Source of the DNA: Armatimonadota bacterium
GTDB lineage: Bacteria; Armatimonadota; UBA5829; DSUL01
Length of the DNA stretch: 64,000 nt
Reading direction: 5' to 3'
Assembly (NCBI GenBank): GCA_025998755.1
Contig: AP024674.1
Coordinates: forward strand, 1,292,162-1,356,161
Shown here: positions 55,579-64,000 of the stretch, one piece after another
How positions within the stretch are numbered: the stretch's first letter is position 1
How the letters are laid out: every line of letters starts with the position of its first letter
Position numbers and translations under genes: made by a program
Notes under the pieces: model-generated
Told to the model about the DNA's origin: nothing
Database searches by the model: none
What the model saw: only the letters and a program-made list of their open reading frames with translations

Positions 55579-56390
55579 CGCTGCACCGCCACCAGCACTT
55601 CTTCCACGGACCGGAACTGCACCGCCGGAGCCACCACCGCCGACTTGAAGTGCCCGTCTCCCCCGGTCTCAACGGAAACAACGTGGCCCACCAGAACGCC
55701 TTTGGGGAAAATGCCTCCTTCTCCCGACGATACCACAGCGTCGCCCGGCCGCACCGCCGCGTCCGCGGGAATGTATTCCATCAGCAGCTCCGGCGCGCCC
55801 TGACCATTGCAGACCCCGGGAGCGCGGCTCCCCTGGACCAGCGCCGCCACGGACGAGCTCCGGTCTGTCAGCAGGAGCACCTGACAGCTGCCCCTTCCAA
55901 CTCGGAACACCTGTCCCAGGAGGCCCCGCGCGGTGAACACCGCCGAGCCGGGCCTGACGCCCTGCTCCGATCCGGCATCCACGGTGCAAGTATCCGCCCA
56001 GGGGGTGGCGGGACGGATGACCACCCTTGCGGCGACCGTCCTGACCGGAAGCGCCTCTTTCATCTTCAGAAGCTCGCGAAGCCTCCTCGCCTCGGATTCA
56101 TATTCCCGGAGCTCCACCAGTTTGCTCCGGGCGGAATCGTACCGCTCCCGGAGGAGGGCGTTCTCCGCCTTCAGGGAGGAGTTCACACGGAAGATGCGGA
56201 CGAAAGCCGCCGTACGGTCTGAGGCGAAATGGAAGACTACGGCAACGGGACGGGTCAGCATGGCCGTCCACTCTGTCAGGAAGTCCGAGCGGCCCTCGCG
56301 CAGAGTCTTTTGATGAGCCACACCCGCCGTGATGCCCAGCACGACCGCGGCGGCCATCACCAGCACCTGCGCCGCACGCCGTGTCAACAT
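55575..56390 (-). CDS. mreC: Rod-shape determining protein MreC
   Basis: 271 residues. One N-terminal helix, then a coiled coil (LKAENALLRERYDSARSKLVELREYESEARRLREL read in two halves) and the MreC beta domain (VDAGSEQGVRPGSAVFTARGLLGQV, VSSGEGGIFPKGVLVGHV). It links MreB filaments to wall synthesis in the periplasm. Confidence 0.94.
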   Translation of the reverse strand: MLTRRAAQVLVMAAAVVLGITAGVAHQKTLREGRSDFLTEWTAMLTRPVAVVFHFASDRTAAFVRIFRVNSSLKAENALLRERYDSARSKLVELREYESEARRLRELLKMKEALPVRTVAARVVIRPATPWADTCTVDAGSEQGVRPGSAVFTARGLLGQVFRVGRGSCQVLLLTDRSSSVAALVQGSRAPGVCNGQGAPELLMEYIPADAAVRPGDAVVSSGEGGIFPKGVLVGHVVSVETGGDGHFKSAVVAPAVQFRSVEEVLVAVQR

Positions 56391-56428
56391 CCCTTCACCC
56401 GCCCCCCGGCATCCTTATCCTGTGGCGT

Positions 56429-57625
<1,197 letters not shown>

Positions 57626-57670
57626 CTATCGCAGGGAGGGCAGACCTAGGTTGTCGACAGGGGATTTTGC

Positions 57671-58672
57671 TTGAACATCATCGAGTTCGAAGAAACGCTC
57701 TGGAGCTGGCGGCGCGAGCGCTACCGCCATCCTCCGGTGGACGTGGTGAACAAGGGCTTCCGTCCCGTCAGCGGCCAGGTCGCGGATTTCGGCGTGGCGG
57801 AGAAGGACGGGCGATGGCACTTCTTCTATATTGAAAGGCGCCTTCAGGAGGGCACCCCGTTCTATCCCGGAAACGAGATCTATTTCGGGCACGCCTCCAC
57901 GGCCGACTTTCTGAACTGGGAAGTGCATGACCCGGTGATGCTCATCCGTCCGGGGACGTGGGAGGGAGCCCATGTCTGGGCTCCGGTGCTGATGCCCTGG
58001 AAGAACGGCTGGGTTATGGCCTACACGGGAGTGAACAGCGAGATCTCGCAGGATATCGGCCTTGCGTTCAGCGACGACCTGTTCGAGTGGCGGCGGTGGG
58101 AGAAGAACCCCATCTCGCCCTGCCGGGACCGCGAGTGGGCGGACTGGCGCGAAGACCGGATATCCAGCTGCCGGGATCCGCACCTGTTCCAGATGGACGG
58201 CCGCGTATGGATGACGTATACGGCCAACACGCGCCGGGGTGCATCGTGCGTGGCACTGGCCAGCAGCCCGGACCTGGAGAGCTGGGAGGACCACGGGCCC
58301 ATCCTGGAGGGGCCGAGCGAGGGCTACGAGCCGCGCCTGGAGGGCGGGCACCCGCAGGGCAGCCTGGAGTCCAGCCATCTGATCCATCGCGGAGGCCGCT
58401 GGCTGTTGATCGTCAACGCCAGCATCCGCGGATTCGGTCCCAGGTGCTGGGTATTCGAAAGCGACGACATGTTCCGCTTTGAATTCGACAGAAGGCGGGA
58501 GTTCTGGAAGGGCGGAGGCGGCGTGGAGCTGATACGCGAACGTGGCAGCCGGGCGCTTCTCTCGTGCTTTTCCGGCGGGCACATCCGGTTCGGCGAAGTG
58601 GACTGGTCTGACGCGGCACCAGAGGTGCAGTTTGTGGCGAGCGCGGAGCAGTTGACCGCCTGGGCACAGTGA
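57671..58672 (+). CDS. Glycosidase-like five-bladed beta-propeller protein (GH43/GH32 superfamily)
   Basis: 333 residues. Repeated propeller blades: VADFGVAEKDGRWHFFYIE, WEGAHVWAPVLMPWKNGWVMAYTG, SCRDPHLFQMDGRVWMTYTA and LESSHLIHRGGRWLLIV. WAP and RDP motifs are typical of the clan; acidic catalytic residues cannot be pinned with certainty (candidates: Asp in VADFGVA, Asp in RDPHLF, Glu in SLESSH). No signal peptide, so probably cytoplasmic. TTG start with AGGGGA upstream. Divergent from mreB. Confidence 0.78.
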   Translation: MNIIEFEETLWSWRRERYRHPPVDVVNKGFRPVSGQVADFGVAEKDGRWHFFYIERRLQEGTPFYPGNEIYFGHASTADFLNWEVHDPVMLIRPGTWEGAHVWAPVLMPWKNGWVMAYTGVNSEISQDIGLAFSDDLFEWRRWEKNPISPCRDREWADWREDRISSCRDPHLFQMDGRVWMTYTANTRRGASCVALASSPDLESWEDHGPILEGPSEGYEPRLEGGHPQGSLESSHLIHRGGRWLLIVNASIRGFGPRCWVFESDDMFRFEFDRRREFWKGGGGVELIRERGSRALLSCFSGGHIRFGEVDWSDAAPEVQFVASAEQLTAWAQ

Positions 58673-59014
58673 TGGCGGCAGGTTTCACGCTGCGCAAGTC
58701 AGCAACAAAAGTGGGGAGCGGACCTGGTGACTCGCTTCTCGCGCCCTGCCCTGCGTCGCCACCTACCCTACGCTGGTCGAGTCCTACGGTGGTCGAGTAG
58801 TGCGCCGAAGGTGCGCGAATCCAGACCACGTATTACCGCAAGTGGTTTCGACTCGTCCGCCAGAGGCGGACGGCTCAACCAGCGTAAGGGGGTATTCCGG
58901 GAGCTTGTTCCCGAATCTCCAAACGTGGAGACCATCCGGAAGAAGAGACTTCCCGAGCGAATAAGGAAGGACTGGGGCCCGGGCGGGCGAAGTAACCGGT
59001 GGAGGCTTCCCAGG
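58673..59014. other. Non-coding stretch with a REP-like element
   Basis: 342 bp without a credible gene. It contains the REP-like element at 58769-58886, a small hairpin (CGGGA / TCCCG) near 58897-58914 and the ribosome-binding site GGAGG of the next gene. The longer frame through here lacks coding character. Confidence 0.55.
58769..58886 (+). repeat. REP-like imperfect inverted repeat
   Basis: TACGCTGGTCGAG at 58769-58781 is the near inverted complement of CTCAACCAGCGTA at 58874-58886. The right half (58844-58886) reads GGTTTCG, CGTCCGCC, loop AGA, GGCGGACGG, CTCAACCAGCGT. It is the same layout as the unit at 6765-6803, with a different but still paired stem. Confidence 0.55.
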
Positions 59015-59725
59015 ATGAATCTCAGACTCGTGACGGCGCTGTGTTTTCTTCTCGCTATGTCGCCTGGCGGCGGGTTTGCCGCTGAGAACGCCGCCGACGC
59101 TACCCTGCAGGCGCCTCTTTTCCGGGGCGATGAATCGCGCCCGGCCGACGCGCTGGTGCTCTTCGACGGCTCCGATACATCCGCATGGACCACCATGGAT
59201 GGCAAGCAGCCCATCCCGTGGAAGGTCGAGAACGGCTATATGGAGGTGCGAGGCGGAAGCATCCGCACGCGGGCAACGTTCACGGACGTGCAGCTGCACC
59301 TTGAGTTCTGGCTTCCCCTGATGGCCGACGCGAAGGGACAGGCCCGCGCGAACAGTGGAGTCTACCTGCAGGGCTCGTACGAAGTGCAGATCCTGGACTC
59401 GTATGGTGAGCCTCCGCGCATCGACGAAGCCGGAGCCATCTACGGAGTGGCTCCCCCGATGGTAAACGCAAGCCGCCCGCCGGAGACCTGGCAGAGCTAC
59501 GACATACTCTTTCGCGCTCCACGCTACGACGCCGACGGCAAGCTTGTACGCAATGCCCGGATGATCGTGTTCCACAACGGTGTCTGCATCCACGACAATG
59601 TGGAGATCCCCGGTCCCACCCGCGCCGCGATGGAGCGCCCGCTCAGCGTGCCGGGCCCCATCACGATCCAGGACCACGGAAACCCCATCCGCTTCCGCAA
59701 CATCTGGGTGCGCCCGCTCCGGTAG
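59015..59725 (+). CDS. Secreted DUF1080 (3-keto-disaccharide hydrolase-like) protein
   Basis: 236 residues. Signal peptide (MNLRLVTALCFLLAMSPGGGFA) followed by one DUF1080 domain: VLFDGSDTSAWTTMDG, NGYMEVRGGSIRT, ARANSGVYLQGSYEVQILDSYG, YDILFRAPRYDADG and PITIQDHGNPIRFRNIWVRPL. Compared with the gene at 14360-15547 this is a single-domain version. ATG with GGAGG eight bases upstream. It converges on the sorbosone-dehydrogenase-like gene with 12 bp between them. Confidence 0.88.
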   Translation: MNLRLVTALCFLLAMSPGGGFAAENAADATLQAPLFRGDESRPADALVLFDGSDTSAWTTMDGKQPIPWKVENGYMEVRGGSIRTRATFTDVQLHLEFWLPLMADAKGQARANSGVYLQGSYEVQILDSYGEPPRIDEAGAIYGVAPPMVNASRPPETWQSYDILFRAPRYDADGKLVRNARMIVFHNGVCIHDNVEIPGPTRAAMERPLSVPGPITIQDHGNPIRFRNIWVRPLR

Positions 59726-59737
59726 CCCGGCGCGGAC

Positions 59738-60946
59738 TCATCGGCGGTCCGGCTCGATGCGGTAGATCCGGTTCGTCAGGTCACAGCTGAAGAGCACCGC
59801 CCCAGAGGGCTCCTCCAGGCAATCCACCGGACGCGCCAGCACATTGCCGTTGCGGTCCAGCGTGCTCACGACCGTCAGAGAGCCGTAAGGCTTTCCTGTG
59901 AGGCGGTCGAACAGCAAGCGCTCCACGCAGTATCCCACCAGCTTAGTACTGTTCCAGGATCCGTGGAAGGCCACAAAAGCATCACCCCGGTGGTCCGGGA
60001 ACAGCTCCCGCGTCAGGAAAGTGAAGCCGTTTGGCGCCCAGTGAGCTCCGAAGCACCATTCCGGCGGGATGGCCCGGGCGGCGAGCCGCAGGATATCGGC
60101 GCGATCCTGGAACTCCGGCCGCGGCAGGTTCGTCCCCACGATGAACGGATGCCCGTAGAATCCGCCCTGGACATATCGGTTGAACTCGCACGGCGGGTTG
60201 AGATCCGTGACGGGCTGGTCGGAACCCGCCCTCTCGCCGAACTTCCGCCCGAAATTGTCGCTGCCGTGATCGCACCCCCAGATCTCCTGCGTTCCAGGGC
60301 GCAGGCGCAGCTTCTCCGTGTTGCGGATGCCGCTTGCGAAGAGCCGCTTGTTGCGGCCGCTGCGGTCGAATCTCCAGATCTTCTGGCGCTCGGTGGAGGT
60401 CTCATCGTTGATATTGCCGCTGTCCCCGATGGACGTATAGATGGCATCTTCCGTGACCAGCAGGGAGCGCCACCAGTGCCCGCCCCCCGAAGGCAGACTG
60501 CCCTCGGGAATGATGGTCTCGACGGCGTCTGCCTTTCCGTCGGCATCGGCATCCCGCGCGCGATGGATGGAACCCGTCTGGGAGAAATACAGCCAGCCGT
60601 CCCGCCAGCAGAGCCCGTGCACGGTGCGCCTGCCCTCCACAAAGACGGTTCGGGTCTCGTAACGGCCGTCGCCGTCCCGGTCGCGCAAGGCCAGTATGTT
60701 GCCCGTTCGGGGCTGGCTCACAAACACCGTGCCGTTTCCGTCACTTTCCAGGAAACGGGCGTTTTCCAGACCCTCCGCCGCAACGGTCACCCGGTATCCG
60801 GGACGCACCTGAAACGCCGGAACGCCCTCCCCCAGCGATCCTTGCTCACGCGGAAGGTGCTGATTGACCGCGCGGGAGCACCCGAACGCGATGAAGACTC
60901 CCGCCACCGCACCTGAAACAAGCAGAAACCGGGAGAATCGTGTCAA
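59738..60946 (-). CDS. Sorbosone/glucose dehydrogenase-like lipoprotein (beta-propeller)
   Basis: 402 residues. Lipobox IAFGC near residue 23, then a propeller of the soluble PQQ-glucose/L-sorbosone dehydrogenase superfamily: GYRVTVAAEGLENARFLESDGNGTVFVSQ, LCWRDGWLYFSQTGSIHRARDADADGKAD (Asp-rich, possible calcium site), YTSIGDSGNINDE, GIRNTEKLRLRPGTQEIWGCDHGSDNFG and AFHGSWNST. Likely a membrane-anchored sugar oxidoreductase; PQQ use is unproven. Confidence 0.82.
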   Translation of the reverse strand: MTRFSRFLLVSGAVAGVFIAFGCSRAVNQHLPREQGSLGEGVPAFQVRPGYRVTVAAEGLENARFLESDGNGTVFVSQPRTGNILALRDRDGDGRYETRTVFVEGRRTVHGLCWRDGWLYFSQTGSIHRARDADADGKADAVETIIPEGSLPSGGGHWWRSLLVTEDAIYTSIGDSGNINDETSTERQKIWRFDRSGRNKRLFASGIRNTEKLRLRPGTQEIWGCDHGSDNFGRKFGERAGSDQPVTDLNPPCEFNRYVQGGFYGHPFIVGTNLPRPEFQDRADILRLAARAIPPEWCFGAHWAPNGFTFLTRELFPDHRGDAFVAFHGSWNSTKLVGYCVERLLFDRLTGKPYGSLTVVSTLDRNGNVLARPVDCLEEPSGAVLFSCDLTNRIYRIEPDRR

Positions 60947-60977
60947 GACAGATCTCTCCTTTCCAGAGGGCGCGCCT

Positions 60978-61712
60978 TCACTGCTCCCACCAAGCCACGA
61001 TGGTCACTCCCGGCACCGCCCGTTGCCAGGCGACCGAACCATCCGCCCGCAGAGCATTGATCCCCCCGGAGTGGACCCCGCGTCCCTGATTCCAGAAATC
61101 CTGCAACACCCGCAGACGCGCCGGAGCGGCGATGTCCGCGTGTCGGACGGGTCCAGGTCTCGGACGATGGCTAAGACGGCCAGCCACGGTGAGATACGGA
61201 ACAGTATTGACAAAAAGATAGGCATTGGCCTGATAGAACGATGCGGAGACTCCTCCCAGAGGATCCGGCGGGATGCCCGGCAGCGTCCCGGTCTCCATCC
61301 GCACGGCATCCACAACAGATACAGCAGGACAGTACCAGAGTGCGTGATCCCGCGCGTAAGGTGTCAGCGCCGCGCGAACGGGGGCGGCATCCCAGCGGTT
61401 GCTGCGGTCGGACGGGTCGTCCCGCGCCAGTCCCACATCTGCAGTGGCGGAAGGCTGGAAGCGCGGCCCGGTCTGCCAGGGATATGTTCCGCGGTGGTCG
61501 TCCAGATACAGCGCCATCGCCGTCCCCAGCTGACGCAGATTGGACAGGCAGGCGCTCTGGCGAGCCATCTGCCGCGCGCGCCCGAGCGCCGGGAACAAGA
61601 GCGCCATCAGGATGCCAAGGACGCTTACGACGGCAAGCAGTTCGATGAGGGAGAATCCCCGCCCGCCGTATTCGGCCGACAAATCGCGACCCGGTTGCAA
61701 TTTAGCACCCAT
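60978..61712 (-). CDS. Type II pseudopilin-like protein, second copy
   Basis: 244 residues. An N-terminal leader longer than usual (18 residues) precedes GFSLIELLAVVSVLGILMAL, with the cleavage Gly and Glu+5. ACLSNLRQLGTAMALYLDDHRGTYPW follows, and the C-terminal HSGGINALRADGSVAWQRA is the H-x-GG-x-N-x-L-xx-DG-type tail of the family. Paralogue of the gene at 7068-7760 but on the opposite strand and in a different context. Confidence 0.85.
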   Translation of the reverse strand: MGAKLQPGRDLSAEYGGRGFSLIELLAVVSVLGILMALLFPALGRARQMARQSACLSNLRQLGTAMALYLDDHRGTYPWQTGPRFQPSATADVGLARDDPSDRSNRWDAAPVRAALTPYARDHALWYCPAVSVVDAVRMETGTLPGIPPDPLGGVSASFYQANAYLFVNTVPYLTVAGRLSHRPRPGPVRHADIAAPARLRVLQDFWNQGRGVHSGGINALRADGSVAWQRAVPGVTIVAWWEQ

Positions 61713-61772
61713 ACCGGGATTGTAGCCGAATCAGGGCGTGCGGGCACCTTCTCCGCGCAGAGAAGGAAGACC

Positions 61773-62123
61773 TCAGCCAGTGCCTGTCGCGACGGGCTCC
61801 TCAACCTCCACTGAGTCTGCCACCAGATCCTCCAGCCGGCTGAGACGCAGCGTGCGCATAACGTCGGAGTTCACGTTGATCAGCTCCACGCGCACATCCT
61901 GCCAGTCATCGCGCAGCCAGCGAAGCGCCTTGATGCCGTCGCTATCTATGTAGGGGACTTTGCGGAGATCCAGCACAACCCGGCTGCACCCCTTGGCCAG
62001 CCGGACAAGCAGCTTGAAGCGCATCCGGACACAACCCCACCTGTCCAGCGGACCGGCCAGGTGGATCAGTGTCTCCCTGGGATGATTGAGTGGTCTGGTG
62101 AGCCGGAACCTTCGACGTTTCAT
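61773..62123 (-). CDS. STAS-domain protein (anti-sigma factor antagonist-like)
   Basis: 116 residues. ETLIHLAGPLDRWGCVRMRFKLLVRLAKGCSRVVLDLRKVPYIDSDGIKALRWL is the STAS core; the Ser in YIDSDGIK is at the position phosphorylated in SpoIIAA-type antagonists (DSSG there). A Val/Glu-rich tail ends the protein. No partner kinase or sigma factor is adjacent. ATG at 62123 is chosen because GGGAGAGG is six bases upstream; the ATG at 62129 would be too close. Confidence 0.8.
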   Translation of the reverse strand: MKRRRFRLTRPLNHPRETLIHLAGPLDRWGCVRMRFKLLVRLAKGCSRVVLDLRKVPYIDSDGIKALRWLRDDWQDVRVELINVNSDVMRTLRLSRLEDLVADSVEVEEPVATGTG

Positions 62124-62142
62124 GGGCATCCTCTCCCTGAAA

Positions 62143-63520
62143 TCATGTTACCCCGGCGGGAGCGCCGGGGTTCCCACAGCCCGTCAGGCAGTATCGCCGG
62201 ACTCCGTCCCGACGGCGCCAAGCTCCACCTCCAGACCGCCCCACGGCCAGTCCGTCCAGCGCCGTCACCCGCATCCGGACCCCCTCCAGCTCCACCTCAT
62301 CCCCCACGGCCGGCGGCCGCCCCAGAAGCGCCAGCGCCAGGCCGCCCATGGTATCCACGTCTTCCCGCTGGAATGCGACGCCTGTCTCCTCCTCGAACTC
62401 GTCCAGCCGCACCCGTCCTGAGAGCGCCCATCTGCGCTCGTCCAGCCGCTGGATCGGCCGGCTCTTCCTCGTCGAATTCGTCCTGCACCTCCCCGAAGAT
62501 CTCCTCCAGAACGTCCTCCAGCGTGACCATTCCGGCGGTGCCGCCATACTCGTCCAGTACCACCGCCACCTGAGCGCCGCGCTTCTGGAATTCCATCAGT
62601 AGCTCTTCCAGTGTCAACTGCTCCGGGACGAAGACGGCCGGGCGCATGGCGTCCGCTATGGAGCGCTCGTCTTGCGGCCGGCGCAGCTCCCGGAACAGTT
62701 CTTTGACGTGCAGAATGCCGCGGATGTCATCCAGGCTCTCGCCGTACACCGGATAGCGCGTATGGCGCGTCTCCACTGCGATCCTGACCGCCTCATCCAC
62801 GCTGCACTCCAGCGGGATGCCGACGACCGACGTCCGCGGCACCATCACCTTGCGCACCAGCAACTCCCGGAAGTGAAGCAGATTGACCAGGATCTCGCTC
62901 TCCTGCTCACCCAGGGTCCCCTGCTCGTGGCTCTCCTCCACGATGAGCTCCAGCTCCCGCGGAGTATGCACGCTGGCCGTCTCGCTGATGAGCGGGATCC
63001 GGAACGCCCGCAGCATGAGGTTCCCCACCCCGTTCAGCAGGAGCACCACCGGCAGAGCGAGTTTGCTGAACACAAGCATGGGAGTGCTGACGGTGAGAGC
63101 CGTCTTCTCCGGCCGGAACAGCGCCAGAGACTTGGGAACCATTTCACCCAGCACCACGTGGAGATACGTTAGCAACAGGACCGCCACTCCCCCGCTCAGG
63201 GAATGGACTGCCGCCTCCTGCAGCCATCCCAGCCCTGCAAGATGCGGGCGCAGCCACTGGGCCAGGCCGTGCTCCCCGTACATCCCCAGCCCCAGGCTGG
63301 CGGCCGTGATCCCCACCTGTGCGGCGGCGATGTAGCGATCCTGGCGGCGGGCATCACTCTGGACGTAGCGCACCAGCGCGGCGGCCCGGGATCCGGCATC
63401 GGCGAGCCGGCTGATGCGCGCCCGCGGCGCGGCCACGATGGCGAACTCGGCGGCCACGAAAAGAGCGTTCAGGAGCACGAGCGCCGCCACCACGGACCAG
63501 AATGTCAGCGGATCCGTCAC
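62143..63520 (-). pseudogene. CNNM/CorC (HlyC-type) CBS membrane protein, frameshifted
   Basis: The N-terminal DUF21 membrane domain (EFAIVAAPRARISRLAD, YLHVVLGEMVPKSLALFRPEK), CBS pair (MVPRTSVVGIPLECSV, TRYPVYGESLDDIRGILHVKEL) and VVLDEYGGTAGMVTLEDVLEEIFGEVQDEFDEEEP are in one frame from the GTG at 63520. After EEEP that frame turns to Arg/Gly-rich nonsense, while the CorC_HlyC domain (IQRLDERRWALSGRVRLDEF, REDVDTMGGLALALLG) continues in another frame to 62143. A single extra G in a CCGGCCG context (about 62455-62462) explains it. It is either a real mutation or a sequencing indel. Likely role: Mg/Co efflux or membrane homeostasis. Confidence 0.8.
62151..62170. terminator. Hairpin at the end of the frameshifted gene
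   Basis: 8-bp stem CCCCGGCG / CGCCGGGG with a 4-nt loop, overlapping the last codons of the shifted frame. No T-tract; the last residues of that frame may be read-through beyond the ancestral stop. Confidence 0.35.
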
Positions 63521-64000
63521 GGCTCTTCCGCCTCCCGGGGATGCAGCAGGACGGAGACGAGAGAATGCCCGTCCATCGCCTCCACCTCGAACGTCCAGCC
63601 GCCGTAGTCCAGCGTCTGCCCCTCCTCCGGAATCCGGCCCAGTTTCTCCATGACAAGGCCGGCCACCGTATCGGATTCGGAATCGCCCACGTCCAGCCCG
63701 GTCAGTTCGGCCAGGTCCGCGAGAGGAAGCGTGCCCGGCACGCGGTAGCCGCCCTCGCCAAGGGGCACGACACGGTCCGCAGGACCTTTCTCGTACTCAT
63801 CGGGGATCTCGCCCACCACCTCTTCCAGGAGATCCTCCAGCGTCACAATGCCGGACGTCCCGCCGTACTCATCCACCACCAGCGCCATATGCTGGTGACG
63901 GTCCCGCAGGTCCGACAGAAGATCCACCACCAGTCTGCTCTCCGGGACCCGAGGCATATCGCGCAGCAGCTTTTCCAGATCCACCGGCCCTGGCCCGGCG
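63517..64000 (-). CDS. CNNM/CorC-type CBS protein, 5' partial
   Basis: Runs off the right edge; the visible part is the end of the second CBS domain ([34 protein letters not shown]) and a full CorC_HlyC domain ([55 protein letters not shown]). The N-terminal membrane domain must lie outside. Its stop overlaps the GTG of the next CNNM/CorC gene (GTGA), so the two form a tandem operon, an arrangement common for this family. Confidence 0.88.
   Translation of the reverse strand, partial: AGPGPVDLEKLLRDMPRVPESRLVVDLLSDLRDRHQHMALVVDEYGGTSGIVTLEDLLEEVVGEIPDEYEKGPADRVVPLGEGGYRVPGTLPLADLAELTGLDVGDSESDTVAGLVMEKLGRIPEEGQTLDYGGWTFEVEAMDGHSLVSVLLHPREAEEP

Overview
The window is high-GC bacterial chromosome. 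It is most likely from the Armatimonadota (inference). The clues are two pseudopilin-like proteins, one with the [10 protein letters not shown]...[10 protein letters not shown] start frequent in that phylum, together with a PEP-CTERM protein, several DUF1080 / Gfo-Idh-MocA / GH78-type carbohydrate genes, an mreBCD set and a probable beta-barrel protein. Planctomycete- or Verrucomicrobia-like lineages cannot be excluded. I see no rRNA, phage, insertion sequence or CRISPR array, and one tRNA (Pro, CGG).

Layout. 1-6.6 kb: end of a PhoR-like kinase, a nitroreductase, a GH78 rhamnosidase-like enzyme, an ankyrin protein and thiol peroxidase. 6.6-8.8 kb: a non-coding stretch with REP-like hairpins, then a pseudopilin and a PEP-CTERM protein. 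8.8-14.3 kb (minus): mgtE and a two-gene ABC transporter, each preceded by a virtually identical 353-nt 5' leader starting at the -10 box of its own promoter. This is the strongest candidate in the window for an undescribed cis-regulatory RNA. 14.3-18.8 kb (minus): a secreted oxidoreductase, HEAT protein and DUF1080 protein operon.

18.9-29.8 kb (minus): ten closely packed genes downstream of a good promoter. They encode a BMP-type ABC importer, a tandem PTPS-PTPS fusion, FolE, an SDR and glycolate oxidase GlcDEF, suggesting a reduced-pterin pathway wired to an importer. 30-31.7 kb: a beta-barrel-like protein converging on an unknown secreted protein. 31.8-36.2 kb: hisD, a HAD phosphatase, hisB, hisH and hisA. 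36.2-38.4 kb: a small Cys-rich membrane protein, secG, tatA, tatB and a PfkB kinase. 38.5-45.9 kb: tRNA-Pro, a SpoIID protein, an SRPBCC protein, lexA, gyrA (with unusual quinolone-pocket residues), a LysM-SH3-NlpC/P60 hydrolase with a structured leader, and an OGG1-type glycosylase.

46-50.3 kb: larE, larB and larC for the nickel-pincer cofactor, a PLP desulfhydrase and RidA. 50.3-57.5 kb (minus): mreB-mreC-mreD-miaA-hfq-dapF-hflX-MFS, a cell-shape and housekeeping string. 57.6-64 kb: a beta-propeller glycosidase, DUF1080, a sorbosone-dehydrogenase-like lipoprotein, a second pseudopilin, a STAS protein and two CBS/CorC membrane proteins, one with an apparent frameshift and one running off the window.

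Function assignments rest on motifs read by eye; no database search was run. Starts are chosen by ribosome-binding sites, overlaps with upstream genes and family length. GTG and TTG starts overlapping the previous stop are very common here.
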